64,000 bases of DNA, from assembly GCF_030581075.1 (NCBI RefSeq), contig NZ_JAUQSW010000007.1:218375-282374 (forward strand), read 5' to 3'. Numbering within the stretch: the stretch's first letter is position 1; every line of letters begins with the position of its first letter. The translations under genes were made by a program, and so were the position numbers. The DNA is from Hymenobacter cheonanensis. GTDB taxonomy: Bacteria > Bacteroidota > Bacteroidia > Cytophagales > Hymenobacteraceae. The notes under the pieces are model-generated. The model was not told the DNA's origin and did no database searches. It saw nothing but the letters and a program-made list of their open reading frames with translations. Positions 25,058 to 33,431 of the stretch are shown here, piece after piece.

Positions 25058-28000
25058 TTAGAGCCCCAGGTTCAGGCCGAACAGGAAGGCGCGGCTGCGG
25101 GGGTAGGCCGCGTAGTCGACGCCCGGCGTGAGCGGCGTGGCGCGGCGGGTGTTCACCTCCGGGTCGTAGCCCGAGTATTTGGTGAAAGTGTAGAGGTTGT
25201 TGAGCGTGGCGTAGAAGCGCAGGCTCTGCACCTTCACGCGGCTCAGCAGGCCCTTGGGCAGCGAGTAGCCCACCGTGATGTTGTTGATGCGCAGGAACGA
25301 GCCGTCCTCGATGGCGTAGGAGTGCAGCAGGTAGTTGCCGCGCACCGGGCTCCACATAGTAGCGTTGGCGTTCACCTGGTTGAAGGTGGCCGCGTCGGTG
25401 ATGAGCGCGCCGCTGTTGTCGATGTAGCGCACGCGGTTGTTCATCTCGCTCAGCAGGTTGGCGTAGGGCGTGTTGGCCGTGCTGGTCGTAAACTCAATCT
25501 TGTTGGCGTTGTATATGTCGTTGCCAAGCACGAAGTTGAGGAAGATGCTGGCGTCGAAATTCTTGTAAGTGAACTGCTGGTTCAGGCCGCCAATCACCTT
25601 GGGGTTGGCGTTGCCGATAACCGTTTTGTCAGCTTCCGTAATCTGGCCGTCGCCGTTCACGTCGCGCAGCTTCAGCGAGCCGATGCTCAGCTGGGGGTTG
25701 CCGGTCACGCTCAGGTCGCTGGCCACGCCATCGTTCAGCACGCCGGTGCGGGTGGCGTAGTTGTACGATTTGAAATCATTGGCCGTGTAGAAGCCGTCGG
25801 TGATGTAGCCGTACATCTGGCCCACCGGCTGGCCCACGCGGGCCACGTAGTCGGAGCCCGACAAGGCCGTGCCGGCCCAGCCCGACTGAATGCTCGGAAT
25901 CTCGTTCAGCCCGCCCAAGTCCGTAATTTTGTTGCGGTTGAAGGAGGCGTTGGCCGAGGCCGTCCAGGTGAAGTTCGAGGTCTGCACCACCGTGCCGCTC
26001 AATTGCAGTTCGAGGCCTTTGTTCGAGGTCGAGCCGATGTTGCGGTACTGCGAGGTGTAGCCCGAGAAGCCCGGCAGCGGCTGCGAAATCAGCAGGTCGT
26101 GGGTCGTGTTGTAGTACACATCGGCCGTGAACTGCACGCGGTTGTTGAATAAGCCCACGTCCACGCCCACGTCGCGGGTCGTCGTGATTTCCCACTTCAG
26201 GTCGGGGTTGTAAAGCGTCGTGAGGGCCGTGGCGGGCGTGGTCACGTGGTTCAGGGCGTAGTTGACGTTGCCAGCCTGGTAGAGCGGCTTGGTCAGGAAG
26301 TCCGGAATGCGGTTGTTGCCGGCCTGGCCGTAGCTCACGCGCAGTTTCAGGTCCGACACCTTAGTGAGGTAGTCCTTGAAAAAGTCTTCCTGCGAGATGC
26401 GCCACGCGGCCGAAGCGCCGGGGAACACGCCACCGCGGTTGCCGGGCTCGAACTTCGACGAGTTGTCGTAGCGGGCCGAGGCCGAAACCAGGTACTTGCC
26501 ATCGTAGTCGTAGCTCAGGCGCGTGAAGCCCGACACCAGGCCGTAATCAACCGGAATAGTCGTGCTGGGTAGCACCGGCTGGGCGTTGATGCCAATTGGC
26601 AGCACGGCCTGGTTGATGTTGGCTAGGGCCCGCTCGGCGGTAATGTCAATCGGGAAGTAGTTGACCTGCACCGCGTACTGCGTGGTGCGCTGGCGGTAGG
26701 TTTCCTCCCCTAGCAGGGCCGTGAAGGTGTGCTTGTCTTTCTTGAACGTGTAGTCGAGCACGTTCGAGTTGTTCAAGGTCGTCGTCAGTCCATCGGTAAT
26801 GGTGATGAACGGCTGGGTATTGTAGCCGCCCGCCGCCTGCCGGATGGTGGGCGAGTAGTAGCCGTTGAACGTGCTCAGGTCGGCGTAGGTGATGTCGAAG
26901 CCGCCCGTGGAGCGGAATACTAACGAGGGCAGGATGTTGAACGCTGCCGTGGCGCCCATGTTGAAGGTGCGGCGCTTATCCGAGCGGTACTCGTTGTTGC
27001 TCACCAGCACCGGGTTAATCAGCGTCGAGTTGTTGAAGAAGTCGGGGTCGAAGTTGGCGGTTGGGTCGGCGCCCGCGCCGGTGGGCAGGTTGAAGGGGAT
27101 GTACTGCACTGCGTTGCGCAGGCGCGAAGTGGTGTTCGAGCCGGTGTTCACGAGCTGGCCGGTGCTGGAGGTGCCGAGTGCCGCGCCGGTGCCCGCGCCC
27201 AGGTTTTCCTGGTCGTTGAAGCGGGCGTTGAAGCCCAGCCGGAACTTGTCGCTAGCCTTGGTATCGATGCGGAAGTTCACCAGGTTGCGCACGTAGCCCG
27301 ACCCTAGCTGAATGCCGTTCTCGTTGTTGCGGGTCAAGCTCAGGTTGAACGTGGTGCTCTTGGTGCCGCCGCTGATGGCCACGTTGTGCGTCTGCTGCAC
27401 GGCGTTGCGGCCAAATACCTGCTGCTGCCAGTCCTGGTTGGGCAGGTTGCGCAGGCGGTTCAGCGTATCGCCGTTGAAATTAAGCGAGCCAAACACGCTC
27501 TTAAACGTGCTCAGGTTGCCGGTGGTGCCCGAGGCCGTGCCCACCAGCTGCGCCCGCTCATACTCCCAGTTCAGGTAGTCGGCCGGCGCCATTACGCCGA
27601 GCGTCTTGGTAATCTTGCGGAAGCCCGCAAAGCCGTTATACGTTACCGAGGTGCGGCCTTCGCGGCCGTTTTTGGTGGTGATGATAACCACACCGTTGGC
27701 GCCGCGCGCGCCGTAGATGGCCGTCGAAGAAGCGTCCTTCAGCACATCCACCGAGGCAATGTCCTGCGGGGCAATTACCGACAGCGCGTTCTCAATCTGA
27801 ATGCCGTCCACGATGTAGAGCGGCGAGTTGTCCTGGGTAATGGAGCCACCGCCGCGCACCCGCACCTGCACGTTGTTGTTGCCCGGCGTGCCTTCCGATG
27901 AAGTCAGCTGCACACCCGCCAGGCGGCCGGTCAGCGCCTCAGCGGCTGAGTTCACGGGAATATCCTTAATCTGCTGTGCATTAACCGAGGAAATGGCGCT

Positions 28001-28363
28001 GGTTACGTCGCCGCGCCGCACCTCCTGGTAGCCGATTACCACTACGTCGTCGAGGCTCTGGGTATCGGAGGCCAGCGTGATGGGGAAGGTGGTGCGGGAG
28101 CCCACGGTCACTTCCTGGCTTACGTAGCCAATGAAGCTGAAGCGCAGCACGGCCGTCTTGTTATCGGCCGGAATAGTGAGGGAGAAGGCACCGTCGGGGC
28201 CGGTCGAGGCGCCGGTGCTGGTGCCTTTCAGCACCACCGTCACGCCGGGCAAAGATTCGCCATCCGGGCCTTTCACCACGCCCGTTACGGTGCGGGATTG
28301 CGCCATCGCCAGGCCGATGCTGCCGCACAGCAAGAGCCAAAGCAGGAGAAGATGTTTTTTCAT
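25058..28363 (-). CDS. susC: SusC/RagA-family TonB-dependent transporter
   Basis: A 1101-residue outer-membrane transporter importing oligosaccharides with TonB energy. Signal peptide MKKHLLLLWLLLCGSIGLAM; residues 25-110 form a CarboxypepD-reg-like domain (VTGVVKGPDGESLPGVTVVL); the plug contains DDVVVIGYQEVRRGDVTSAI and VRVRGGGSITQDNSPLYIVD, then SSTAIYGARGANGVVIITTK; the remainder is a 22-strand barrel ending in LFGLNLGL. SusC and SusD are adjacent, and kduI precedes them by 45 bases, so all three probably share the promoter region at 29,240-29,596. Confidence 0.96.
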   Translation of the reverse strand: MKKHLLLLWLLLCGSIGLAMAQSRTVTGVVKGPDGESLPGVTVVLKGTSTGASTGPDGAFSLTIPADNKTAVLRFSFIGYVSQEVTVGSRTTFPITLASDTQSLDDVVVIGYQEVRRGDVTSAISSVNAQQIKDIPVNSAAEALTGRLAGVQLTSSEGTPGNNNVQVRVRGGGSITQDNSPLYIVDGIQIENALSVIAPQDIASVDVLKDASSTAIYGARGANGVVIITTKNGREGRTSVTYNGFAGFRKITKTLGVMAPADYLNWEYERAQLVGTASGTTGNLSTFKSVFGSLNFNGDTLNRLRNLPNQDWQQQVFGRNAVQQTHNVAISGGTKSTTFNLSLTRNNENGIQLGSGYVRNLVNFRIDTKASDKFRLGFNARFNDQENLGAGTGAALGTSSTGQLVNTGSNTTSRLRNAVQYIPFNLPTGAGADPTANFDPDFFNNSTLINPVLVSNNEYRSDKRRTFNMGATAAFNILPSLVFRSTGGFDITYADLSTFNGYYSPTIRQAAGGYNTQPFITITDGLTTTLNNSNVLDYTFKKDKHTFTALLGEETYRQRTTQYAVQVNYFPIDITAERALANINQAVLPIGINAQPVLPSTTIPVDYGLVSGFTRLSYDYDGKYLVSASARYDNSSKFEPGNRGGVFPGASAAWRISQEDFFKDYLTKVSDLKLRVSYGQAGNNRIPDFLTKPLYQAGNVNYALNHVTTPATALTTLYNPDLKWEITTTRDVGVDVGLFNNRVQFTADVYYNTTHDLLISQPLPGFSGYTSQYRNIGSTSNKGLELQLSGTVVQTSNFTWTASANASFNRNKITDLGGLNEIPSIQSGWAGTALSGSDYVARVGQPVGQMYGYITDGFYTANDFKSYNYATRTGVLNDGVASDLSVTGNPQLSIGSLKLRDVNGDGQITEADKTVIGNANPKVIGGLNQQFTYKNFDASIFLNFVLGNDIYNANKIEFTTSTANTPYANLLSEMNNRVRYIDNSGALITDAATFNQVNANATMWSPVRGNYLLHSYAIEDGSFLRINNITVGYSLPKGLLSRVKVQSLRFYATLNNLYTFTKYSGYDPEVNTRRATPLTPGVDYAAYPRSRAFLFGLNLGL

Positions 28364-28408
28364 AAAGCGGAAGCGGTTGGGTGGGAAATTGAAAAGTGAA
28401 CTCTTGGC

Positions 28409-29239
28409 TTAGCGCAGGTCATGCAGCGCCACGGCATCCATGTCAGTGTATTCGAGGTTTTCGCCGGCCATGCCCCAGATGAAGGCGTAGGCGCTGGTGC
28501 CGCAGCCGGTGTGGATGGACCACGGCGGCGAGAGAATGGCCTGCTCGTTGCTGACCCACAGCGGGCGTGTCTCTTGGGGCTCGCCCAGCAGGTGCAGCAC
28601 GCGCTGGCCCTGGGGCAGGTTGAAGTAGAGGTAGGCTTCCATGCGCCGGTCGTGCACGTGGCTGGGCATGGTGTTCCACACCGAGCCGGGCTTGAGCTGG
28701 GTCAGGCCCATCACGAGCTGGCAGCTGGCAATACCCTCGTTGAAGATGTACTTGTAGATAGTGCGCTGGTTGGCCGTTTCGAGGGCGCCCATTTCCACGG
28801 GCGTGGCCTCGGCCTGGGTGCGCCGGGTGGTGGGATACGCTTTGTGGGCCGGGGCCGAGAGCAGGTAAAACTTGGCCGGGTTGGCCGCATCGACACTGCG
28901 GAACGCCACCTGCTGGCTGCCGCGGCCGATGTACAGGCAGTCCTGCGACCCTAGCGCGTGGCTAGTGCCATCGACTACAATCTCGCCCGCACCGCCCACG
29001 TTGAGGGCGCCCAGCTCGCGGCGCTCCAGAAAGTAGCTGGCCTTCAGGCTGTCGGGGCAAGGCAGGGCCAGGGCTGCGTCGGTGGGCATGGCGCCGCCCA
29101 CAATCATGCGGTCGTAGTGCGTGTAGGTCAGCTCAATAGCACCGGGCGTGAAGATGTTCTCAATGAGAAAATGCTGGCGCAGGCCGGCCGTGTTGAGGCT
29201 AGCAGTTTCGCGGGGGCCGATGGCAAAGCGTTGGGTCAT
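28409..29239 (-). CDS. kduI: 5-keto-4-deoxyuronate isomerase
   Basis: A 276-residue cupin-fold isomerase converting 5-keto-4-deoxyuronate, released from unsaturated galacturonides, into 2,5-diketo-3-deoxygluconate. Family segments: IENIFTPGAIELTYTHYDRM, FLERRELGALNVGGAGEIVV, MPSHVHDRRMEAYLYFNLPQ with the metal-binding His-x-His and Glu, and PWSIHTGCGTSAYAFIWGMA with the fourth ligand His. The ATG at 29239 (MTQRFAIGP) is used. It is first in a run of minus-strand genes behind the LacI operator region. Its pathway partner KduD is not in the window. Confidence 0.95.
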   Translation of the reverse strand: MTQRFAIGPRETASLNTAGLRQHFLIENIFTPGAIELTYTHYDRMIVGGAMPTDAALALPCPDSLKASYFLERRELGALNVGGAGEIVVDGTSHALGSQDCLYIGRGSQQVAFRSVDAANPAKFYLLSAPAHKAYPTTRRTQAEATPVEMGALETANQRTIYKYIFNEGIASCQLVMGLTQLKPGSVWNTMPSHVHDRRMEAYLYFNLPQGQRVLHLLGEPQETRPLWVSNEQAILSPPWSIHTGCGTSAYAFIWGMAGENLEYTDMDAVALHDLR

Positions 29240-29596
29240 GGGTGGGAGAAGGGGCGGAGTGGCGCGCCCGATGGGTGGGCTAGCCCGGTTGCCGGGTGGC
29301 GAGTGAGCAAACACTCAAGGCCCGGCGCGTGGGAGTTGCGTTTTAGAAAGAACAGAAAGGCTACCTGGCACGGGCCGGCCAGGTAGGCAGTGTCGAAGTT
29401 TAGCCCCTAGCCAAGGTGCGCTGACTACCCGGGAGCGTTTTTATTTGCGCAATCGTTATCGGTAACGTTTCCACGTTCCTCATGCGCTGCTCATCTAAGC
29501 GTGGGCTAGCCCGGCAACATTGAGTTAACGTTTATCTTTAGCCGCCAAACTACCGGCCAGCTGGCTTTTAGTAATTGCATTTTAAGTAGAACCCGC
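29240..29596. other. divergent regulatory region between kduI and lacI
   Basis: This 357-base gap separates two divergent transcription units. It holds the palindromic operator at 29440-29472 and a second TTAACGTTTATC half-site at 29525-29536, followed by TATCTTTA, one mismatch from TAnnTTTG, about 60 bases upstream of lacI. No open reading frame of note is present. Confidence 0.6.
29440..29472. promoter_or_regulatory. LacI-family operator, site A (kduI/lacI)
   Basis: Core CGTTATCGGTAACG is a near-perfect palindrome inside AATCGTTATCGGTAACGTTT. The flank TTTATTTGCGC is shared exactly with site B at 38278-38310; overall 28 of 33 bases agree. CG-centred palindromes of this kind are typical of LacI/GalR operators. 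It lies between kduI and the LacI gene. Confidence 0.75.
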
Positions 29597-30619
29597 TTGG
29601 AACCCGCCACCCTCAAGGACATCGCCCGCGAGCTGAATATCTCCGTATCGACCGTATCGCGGGCCTTGCGCGACAGCTACGAAATCAACCCCGAAACCAA
29701 GCGGCTGGTGATGGAGTGCGCCGCGCGCCTACACTACCGGCCCAACCCCATCGCGCTCAGCCTGAAGGGCAGCAGCAGCAAAGCCATTGGGGTCATCGTG
29801 CCGCAGATTGCCAATTATTACTTTTCGCAGGCCATCAACGGCATCGAGGAGGTAGCCAACCAGCGCGGCTACGACGTGCTCATCTTCCAAACCCACGAGG
29901 CCTACGACCGCGAAGTGGCCAACCTGCGCCAGGCCCTGGCCCGCCGCGTCGATGGCCTGCTCATCTCGCTCAGCAGCGAAACCAACGATATTTCGCACCT
30001 GCAGGAATTGCAGCAGCAGGGCACGCCCATCGTGCAGTTCGACCGCGTGTCGGCGGCCCTTGACACGCCCCGCGTGGTGGCCGACAATTTCGCCGGGGCC
30101 TTCGCGGCCACCGAGCACTTATTGCAGTCGGGGCGGCGGCGCATTGCGCACCTCACCATCCAGCCCTGGCTCAGCATCACGCAGGAGCGGCTGGCCGGCT
30201 ACCGGGCCGCCCTCGAAAAGCACGGCGTGCCCTACGATGAAAACCTGGTGCGCTTCGGTACCTTCGGCCCCGACGAGGTGGGCCCGCTCGTGGATGAGCT
30301 GCTGGCCCTGGAGCCCCGGCCCGACGCCTTTTTCACGGCCAGCGACCGGCTAGCCGTGGGCTGCCTGGCGGCCCTGCGCCAGCGCCGCATCGCCATCCCC
30401 GGCCAGGTGTCGCTCATCGGCTTCACCAACCTCACCGTGGCCGATATGCTGGCCCCCTCGCTGAGCACCGTGGAGCAGCCCGCCACCGAAATCGGCCGCG
30501 TGGCCGTGGGCCGCCTGCTCGACCTGATTGAGTTGAAGCACCGCGCCGCGCCGCCCAGCACGATTACCATCCCGACCACGCTGGTGGTGCGGGAGTCGTC
30601 GGGCGGGGTGGTGGTATAA
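29597..30619 (+). CDS. LacI-family transcriptional regulator of pectin use
   Basis: A 340-residue LacI/GalR regulator with a TTG start (MEPATLKDIARELNIS). The HTH ISVSTVSRALRDSYEINPET carries the STVSRAL signature, followed by the hinge region RPNPIALSLKGSSSKAIGV and a periplasmic-binding-protein-like sensor domain (RVDGLLISLSSETNDI; SDRLAVGCLAALRQRRIAIP; PATEIGRVAVGRLLDLIE). Such regulators release operators when bound to a sugar acid. Divergence from kduI and palindromic sites upstream of kduI, kdgK and the GH28 gene suggest it controls the pectin/galacturonate genes; the effector (KDG or galacturonate) is inferred only. Confidence 0.93.
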   Translation: MEPATLKDIARELNISVSTVSRALRDSYEINPETKRLVMECAARLHYRPNPIALSLKGSSSKAIGVIVPQIANYYFSQAINGIEEVANQRGYDVLIFQTHEAYDREVANLRQALARRVDGLLISLSSETNDISHLQELQQQGTPIVQFDRVSAALDTPRVVADNFAGAFAATEHLLQSGRRRIAHLTIQPWLSITQERLAGYRAALEKHGVPYDENLVRFGTFGPDEVGPLVDELLALEPRPDAFFTASDRLAVGCLAALRQRRIAIPGQVSLIGFTNLTVADMLAPSLSTVEQPATEIGRVAVGRLLDLIELKHRAAPPSTITIPTTLVVRESSGGVVV

Positions 30620-30640
30620 TTGAAATTTTGGTCAGAATGA

Positions 30641-31057
30641 TTACCTGGAATTCTTAAACGACTCGTGGGGTATCGGGTCGCGAGCTTCGAATTCGGCTTG
30701 ACTTAACGGGCCTTCGAAGCCATCGCTTAATTCTTGGGCAGCCGGATTAGGGAGATAAGCTGCCTTGTGGATAATGAAATACAGCGTTTGCCCCTTAACG
30801 GCTCGTGACTGGTCCGACCACGCATAGGGGTGGTTAGCGCGCAGACCGCGGGCTACGATGATATCGCCATCCCACTTAGCCTCGTCGCAGCCGCCAGGAA
30901 TAATTTGCAGGGTGCCGCAGTACACATTAGTGTTGTCGGGCCGGTCATAGTACCCAAACTGAAAGTCGCTATCAATACGCTGGAAACTGGAGTAGGTGCC
31001 TAGAAAAAAGTAAGCGAGTAACCCAAGCGCTACTGCGGCTATTAATAGTTTTTTCAT
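30641..31057 (-). CDS. hypothetical membrane-anchored protein
   Basis: A 138-residue protein with an N-terminal signal anchor (MKKLLIAAVALGLLAYFFLG) and a small external domain containing DSDFQFGYYDRPDNTNVYCG and LQIIPGGCDEAKWDGDIIVA, with two Cys that could form a disulfide. It resembles DUF3997-type proteins, but I am not certain. Base composition is clearly less GC-rich than the flanking lacI and pectinesterase genes, suggesting separate acquisition into the pectin locus. It converges with lacI. Confidence 0.65.
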   Translation of the reverse strand: MKKLLIAAVALGLLAYFFLGTYSSFQRIDSDFQFGYYDRPDNTNVYCGTLQIIPGGCDEAKWDGDIIVARGLRANHPYAWSDQSRAVKGQTLYFIIHKAAYLPNPAAQELSDGFEGPLSQAEFEARDPIPHESFKNSR

Positions 31058-31083
31058 GTTGCTTGCGCGTGCGGCTACTTAAC

Positions 31084-32088
31084 CTACTCCTGCGGCACCC
31101 AGCCGCTTTCGCCGCCGAAGATATTGGCTAGGGTGTAGCGCTTGGCTTCCTTGGCCGTGAGCTGGTGGCTCCACTGGGCGCGGGTGGCGGGGCTAGCGCC
31201 GGGGCCGATGCTCTGGTATTCGGCGTAGTAGGCGGTTTTTTCGTTGGCGGCGTCGCGCCAGTTGTCCCAACCGGCGGGCAGTATGTGGGCGCCTAGCTCG
31301 CAGCGCAGGTACACGGTGCGCGAGTGCGGGCGCCAGGGCCGGGCCAGGTATACTTTGTGGGCGGCAGTGTCGGCCGTGAGCTTACAGTCTCTAAACACGA
31401 AGCCGTAGGCCTGGCGCTCGGTGGTGGCGGCGGCGGCGATGTAGGAGTTGCGCTTGCTACGGATTTCGCAGCGGTCGAACACGGCCACGGCGGTGCCGAA
31501 AATGAAATCGGTGGTGCCCTCGATGTAGCAGTCCTGGTAGTACTGGCGGCTATTTTCCACGGCCGGGTACAGCGTGTCCTGGTTGCCCAGCATCCGGCAG
31601 TGGCGGAAGGTGGCGCGGTCGCCATCCACGTGCAGGGCCACGGCCTGGCCCACGGGGCCGGCGGCGTTCTCGAAGGTGATGTTTTCGGCCGTAAAGTCGT
31701 TGGCCTGCACCAGCACCGTTTGGGAGGAATAGGTGTTGTGGCCGGCCGCGTCGCCGGTGTGGTCGGCGCCCGTGATGATGGTGCCCAGCGCGCTTTCGCC
31801 CACCAGCCGCACGTGCGTTTTGTGGGCCGGCACCACCAGCTTTTCGCGGTAGATGCCGTTTTTAATTTGAATCGTGACTGTCACCTGCGACAAGTCGCGC
31901 GAGGCATTTACGGCCTCCTGAATAGTGCGGTAGTCGCCGCTGCCATCCTGGGCCACGCGCATCAGCAGCACCTGGGGCGGCGGGGCCGGGCGGGCGGGCG
32001 GCATGCCGAGGCTAGCGGCGGGTGGGGTAGGCGTTTGGGCCAGGGCGGGGGCTAGCGGCAGCAGGGCTAGCAGAAGGAGTTTGCGCAT
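31084..32088 (-). CDS. pectinesterase (CE8), first copy
   Basis: A 334-residue exported pectin methylesterase removing methyl esters from homogalacturonan, opening it to lyase and hydrolase. Signal MRKLLLLALLPLAPALAQ then a Pro-rich linker. CE8 motifs: DGSGDYRTIQEAVNASRD; AGPVGQAVALHVDGDRATFR (Gln near the active site); LGNQDTLYP; IEGTTDFIFGTAVAVFDRCE with both catalytic Asp residues; LARPWRPHSRTVYL with the Arg/Trp pair. ATG 32088 is chosen because the signal peptide begins there. A second CE8 gene lies upstream, separated by the nested repeat at 32111-32306. Confidence 0.94.
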   Translation of the reverse strand: MRKLLLLALLPLAPALAQTPTPPAASLGMPPARPAPPPQVLLMRVAQDGSGDYRTIQEAVNASRDLSQVTVTIQIKNGIYREKLVVPAHKTHVRLVGESALGTIITGADHTGDAAGHNTYSSQTVLVQANDFTAENITFENAAGPVGQAVALHVDGDRATFRHCRMLGNQDTLYPAVENSRQYYQDCYIEGTTDFIFGTAVAVFDRCEIRSKRNSYIAAAATTERQAYGFVFRDCKLTADTAAHKVYLARPWRPHSRTVYLRCELGAHILPAGWDNWRDAANEKTAYYAEYQSIGPGASPATRAQWSHQLTAKEAKRYTLANIFGGESGWVPQE

Positions 32089-32110
32089 AAGCAGAGAAAC
32101 GGGCAGGTAC

Positions 32111-32306
32111 ACTGGCGCGAGTTTAGCGCAGCGTAACTCGTGCCTAACTATGTGATAAGGCTGTGTCTCATTTGCCGCACCAGCGGCAAGTTGCGTGGGC
32201 AGTCGTAGCAATAGGACCGGCGTAGTATTGCCGCTGGCGCGGCAGTGGAGTTGAAAACTCCACGCATGTTCGGGCACGAGTTACGCTGCGCTAAACTCGC
32301 GCCAGT
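32111..32306. repeat. nested inverted-repeat element, 34-bp perfect outer arms
   Basis: Outer arms 32111-32144 and 32273-32306 are exact inverse complements (ACTGGCGCGAGTTTAGCGCA). Inside, TGCCGCACCAGCGGCAA (32173-32189) and TTGCCGCTGGCGCGGCA (32228-32244) pair with one mismatch, and GTGGAGTT-GA-AAACTCCAC (32245-32263) makes a third hairpin. The whole could fold as a branched structure or be a small non-autonomous mobile element between two pectinesterase genes. Confidence 0.88.
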
Positions 32307-32342
32307 GCGGTCAGTATGCCTAAGAGACTGCCGTTGCCAGTA

Positions 32343-33293
32343 TTACTTAGATGGCTGCCAGCCGCGCAGTACGGCGGCCTGGGTGTAGGTTTTGGCTTCG
32401 GCCTTGGTGAGCTGGTGCGTCCAGGGGGCGCGGGCAGCGGGCTTGGCGCCGGGGCCGCTACTCTTATACTCGGCGTAGTAGGCAGTTTGCTTGTTGCTTT
32501 CCTTACCCCACTCGTCCCAGCCCTCGGGCCGCACGAGGGCGCCTAGCTGGCACTCCAGAAACACCGTTTTGGCGTAGGGGCGCCAGGGGCGGCCCAGGTA
32601 AAAGGAGCCGGCCGGGGCCGCACCATCGAGGCGGCAGCGGTGAAATACGTAGCCGTAGCGGGTGGTATCGGGGGTAGAGGCGGCGGTGAAGAAGCCGCCG
32701 GTTTTGCCCACCACGTGGCAATTCTCAAACCAAGCCGTGCTGCTGCCGAAAATAAAATCGACGGTGCCCTCGATGTAGCAGTCGTCGTAGAGCTGGCGGC
32801 TGCCAAAGCCGAAGGTGTAGAGCGTATCCTGAAAGCCCAGGAAGCGGCAGTGCCGAAAGCTGCTGCGGTCGCCGGCCACCCAGGCGGCCACGGCCTGCCC
32901 CACCGGCCCGGCCGAGTTTTCAAAGGTGATATTCTCGGCCGCGAAGTCGTTGGCGTAGAGGTGCACGCTGGCCGAGCCGGTGGTGCCGAAATTCTTGCCG
33001 GTGGTCGGGTCGAGGCGCTGGTTGTAGTTGTCGAAGGTGAGGATGGTGCGGGCCGCATCCTCGCCCACCAGCCGCACGTGGGTTTTCTCGGCGGCCAGGG
33101 TCAGCTTTTCCTTGTAAGTGCCGGGCTTCACGACAATGGTAAACCAGTCGGCGTTGCCGGCGGGCACGGCGTCGAAGGCAGCCTGCACGCTGCGGAAGTC
33201 GCCGCTGCCATCGGCCGCTACCACCACGCGGCGCACCTGGGCCTGGGCGGTGAGGGTGGCTAACAGCAGGCCGAGGAAAAGCGGGAGTTTCAT
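32343..33293 (-). CDS. pectinesterase (CE8), second copy
   Basis: A 316-residue exported CE8 enzyme, a diverged paralogue of the gene at 31084-32088. Signal MKLPLFLGLLLATLTAQAQV. Motifs: DGSGDFRSVQAAFDAVPAGN; SAGPVGQAVAAWVAGDRSSF; LGFQDTLYTF; IEGTVDFIFGSSTAWFENCH with catalytic Asp residues; LGRPWRPYAKTVFLECQLGA. It lacks the Pro-rich linker of the first copy and has a longer pre-catalytic loop (TTGKNFGTTGSASV). Both paralogues lie on the minus strand in the same locus, so they may differ in preference for blockwise or random methyl-esterification. Confidence 0.94.
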   Translation of the reverse strand: MKLPLFLGLLLATLTAQAQVRRVVVAADGSGDFRSVQAAFDAVPAGNADWFTIVVKPGTYKEKLTLAAEKTHVRLVGEDAARTILTFDNYNQRLDPTTGKNFGTTGSASVHLYANDFAAENITFENSAGPVGQAVAAWVAGDRSSFRHCRFLGFQDTLYTFGFGSRQLYDDCYIEGTVDFIFGSSTAWFENCHVVGKTGGFFTAASTPDTTRYGYVFHRCRLDGAAPAGSFYLGRPWRPYAKTVFLECQLGALVRPEGWDEWGKESNKQTAYYAEYKSSGPGAKPAARAPWTHQLTKAEAKTYTQAAVLRGWQPSK

Positions 33294-33319
33294 GGGTGAT
33301 AAAGTGTGGTTATATCAAT

Positions 33320-33417
33320 CGTCTGTCATTGCGAGCAACGCGAAGCAATCGCACCCGAACGAGTCGTGCGGGTATTGTGTAGGTGCGATTGCTTCGCGTT
33401 GCTCGCAATGACAGACG
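33320..33417. repeat. TGTCATTGCGAG-family inverted repeat (copy 4)
   Basis: Perfect 35-bp arms at 33320-33354 and 33383-33417 (CGTCTGTCATTGCGAGCAAC) with a loop containing CGAACGAGTCGTGCGGG, matching the loops of the copies at 14971 and 15765. Confidence 0.92.
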
Positions 33418-33431
33418 GAATTATGCTCGAA

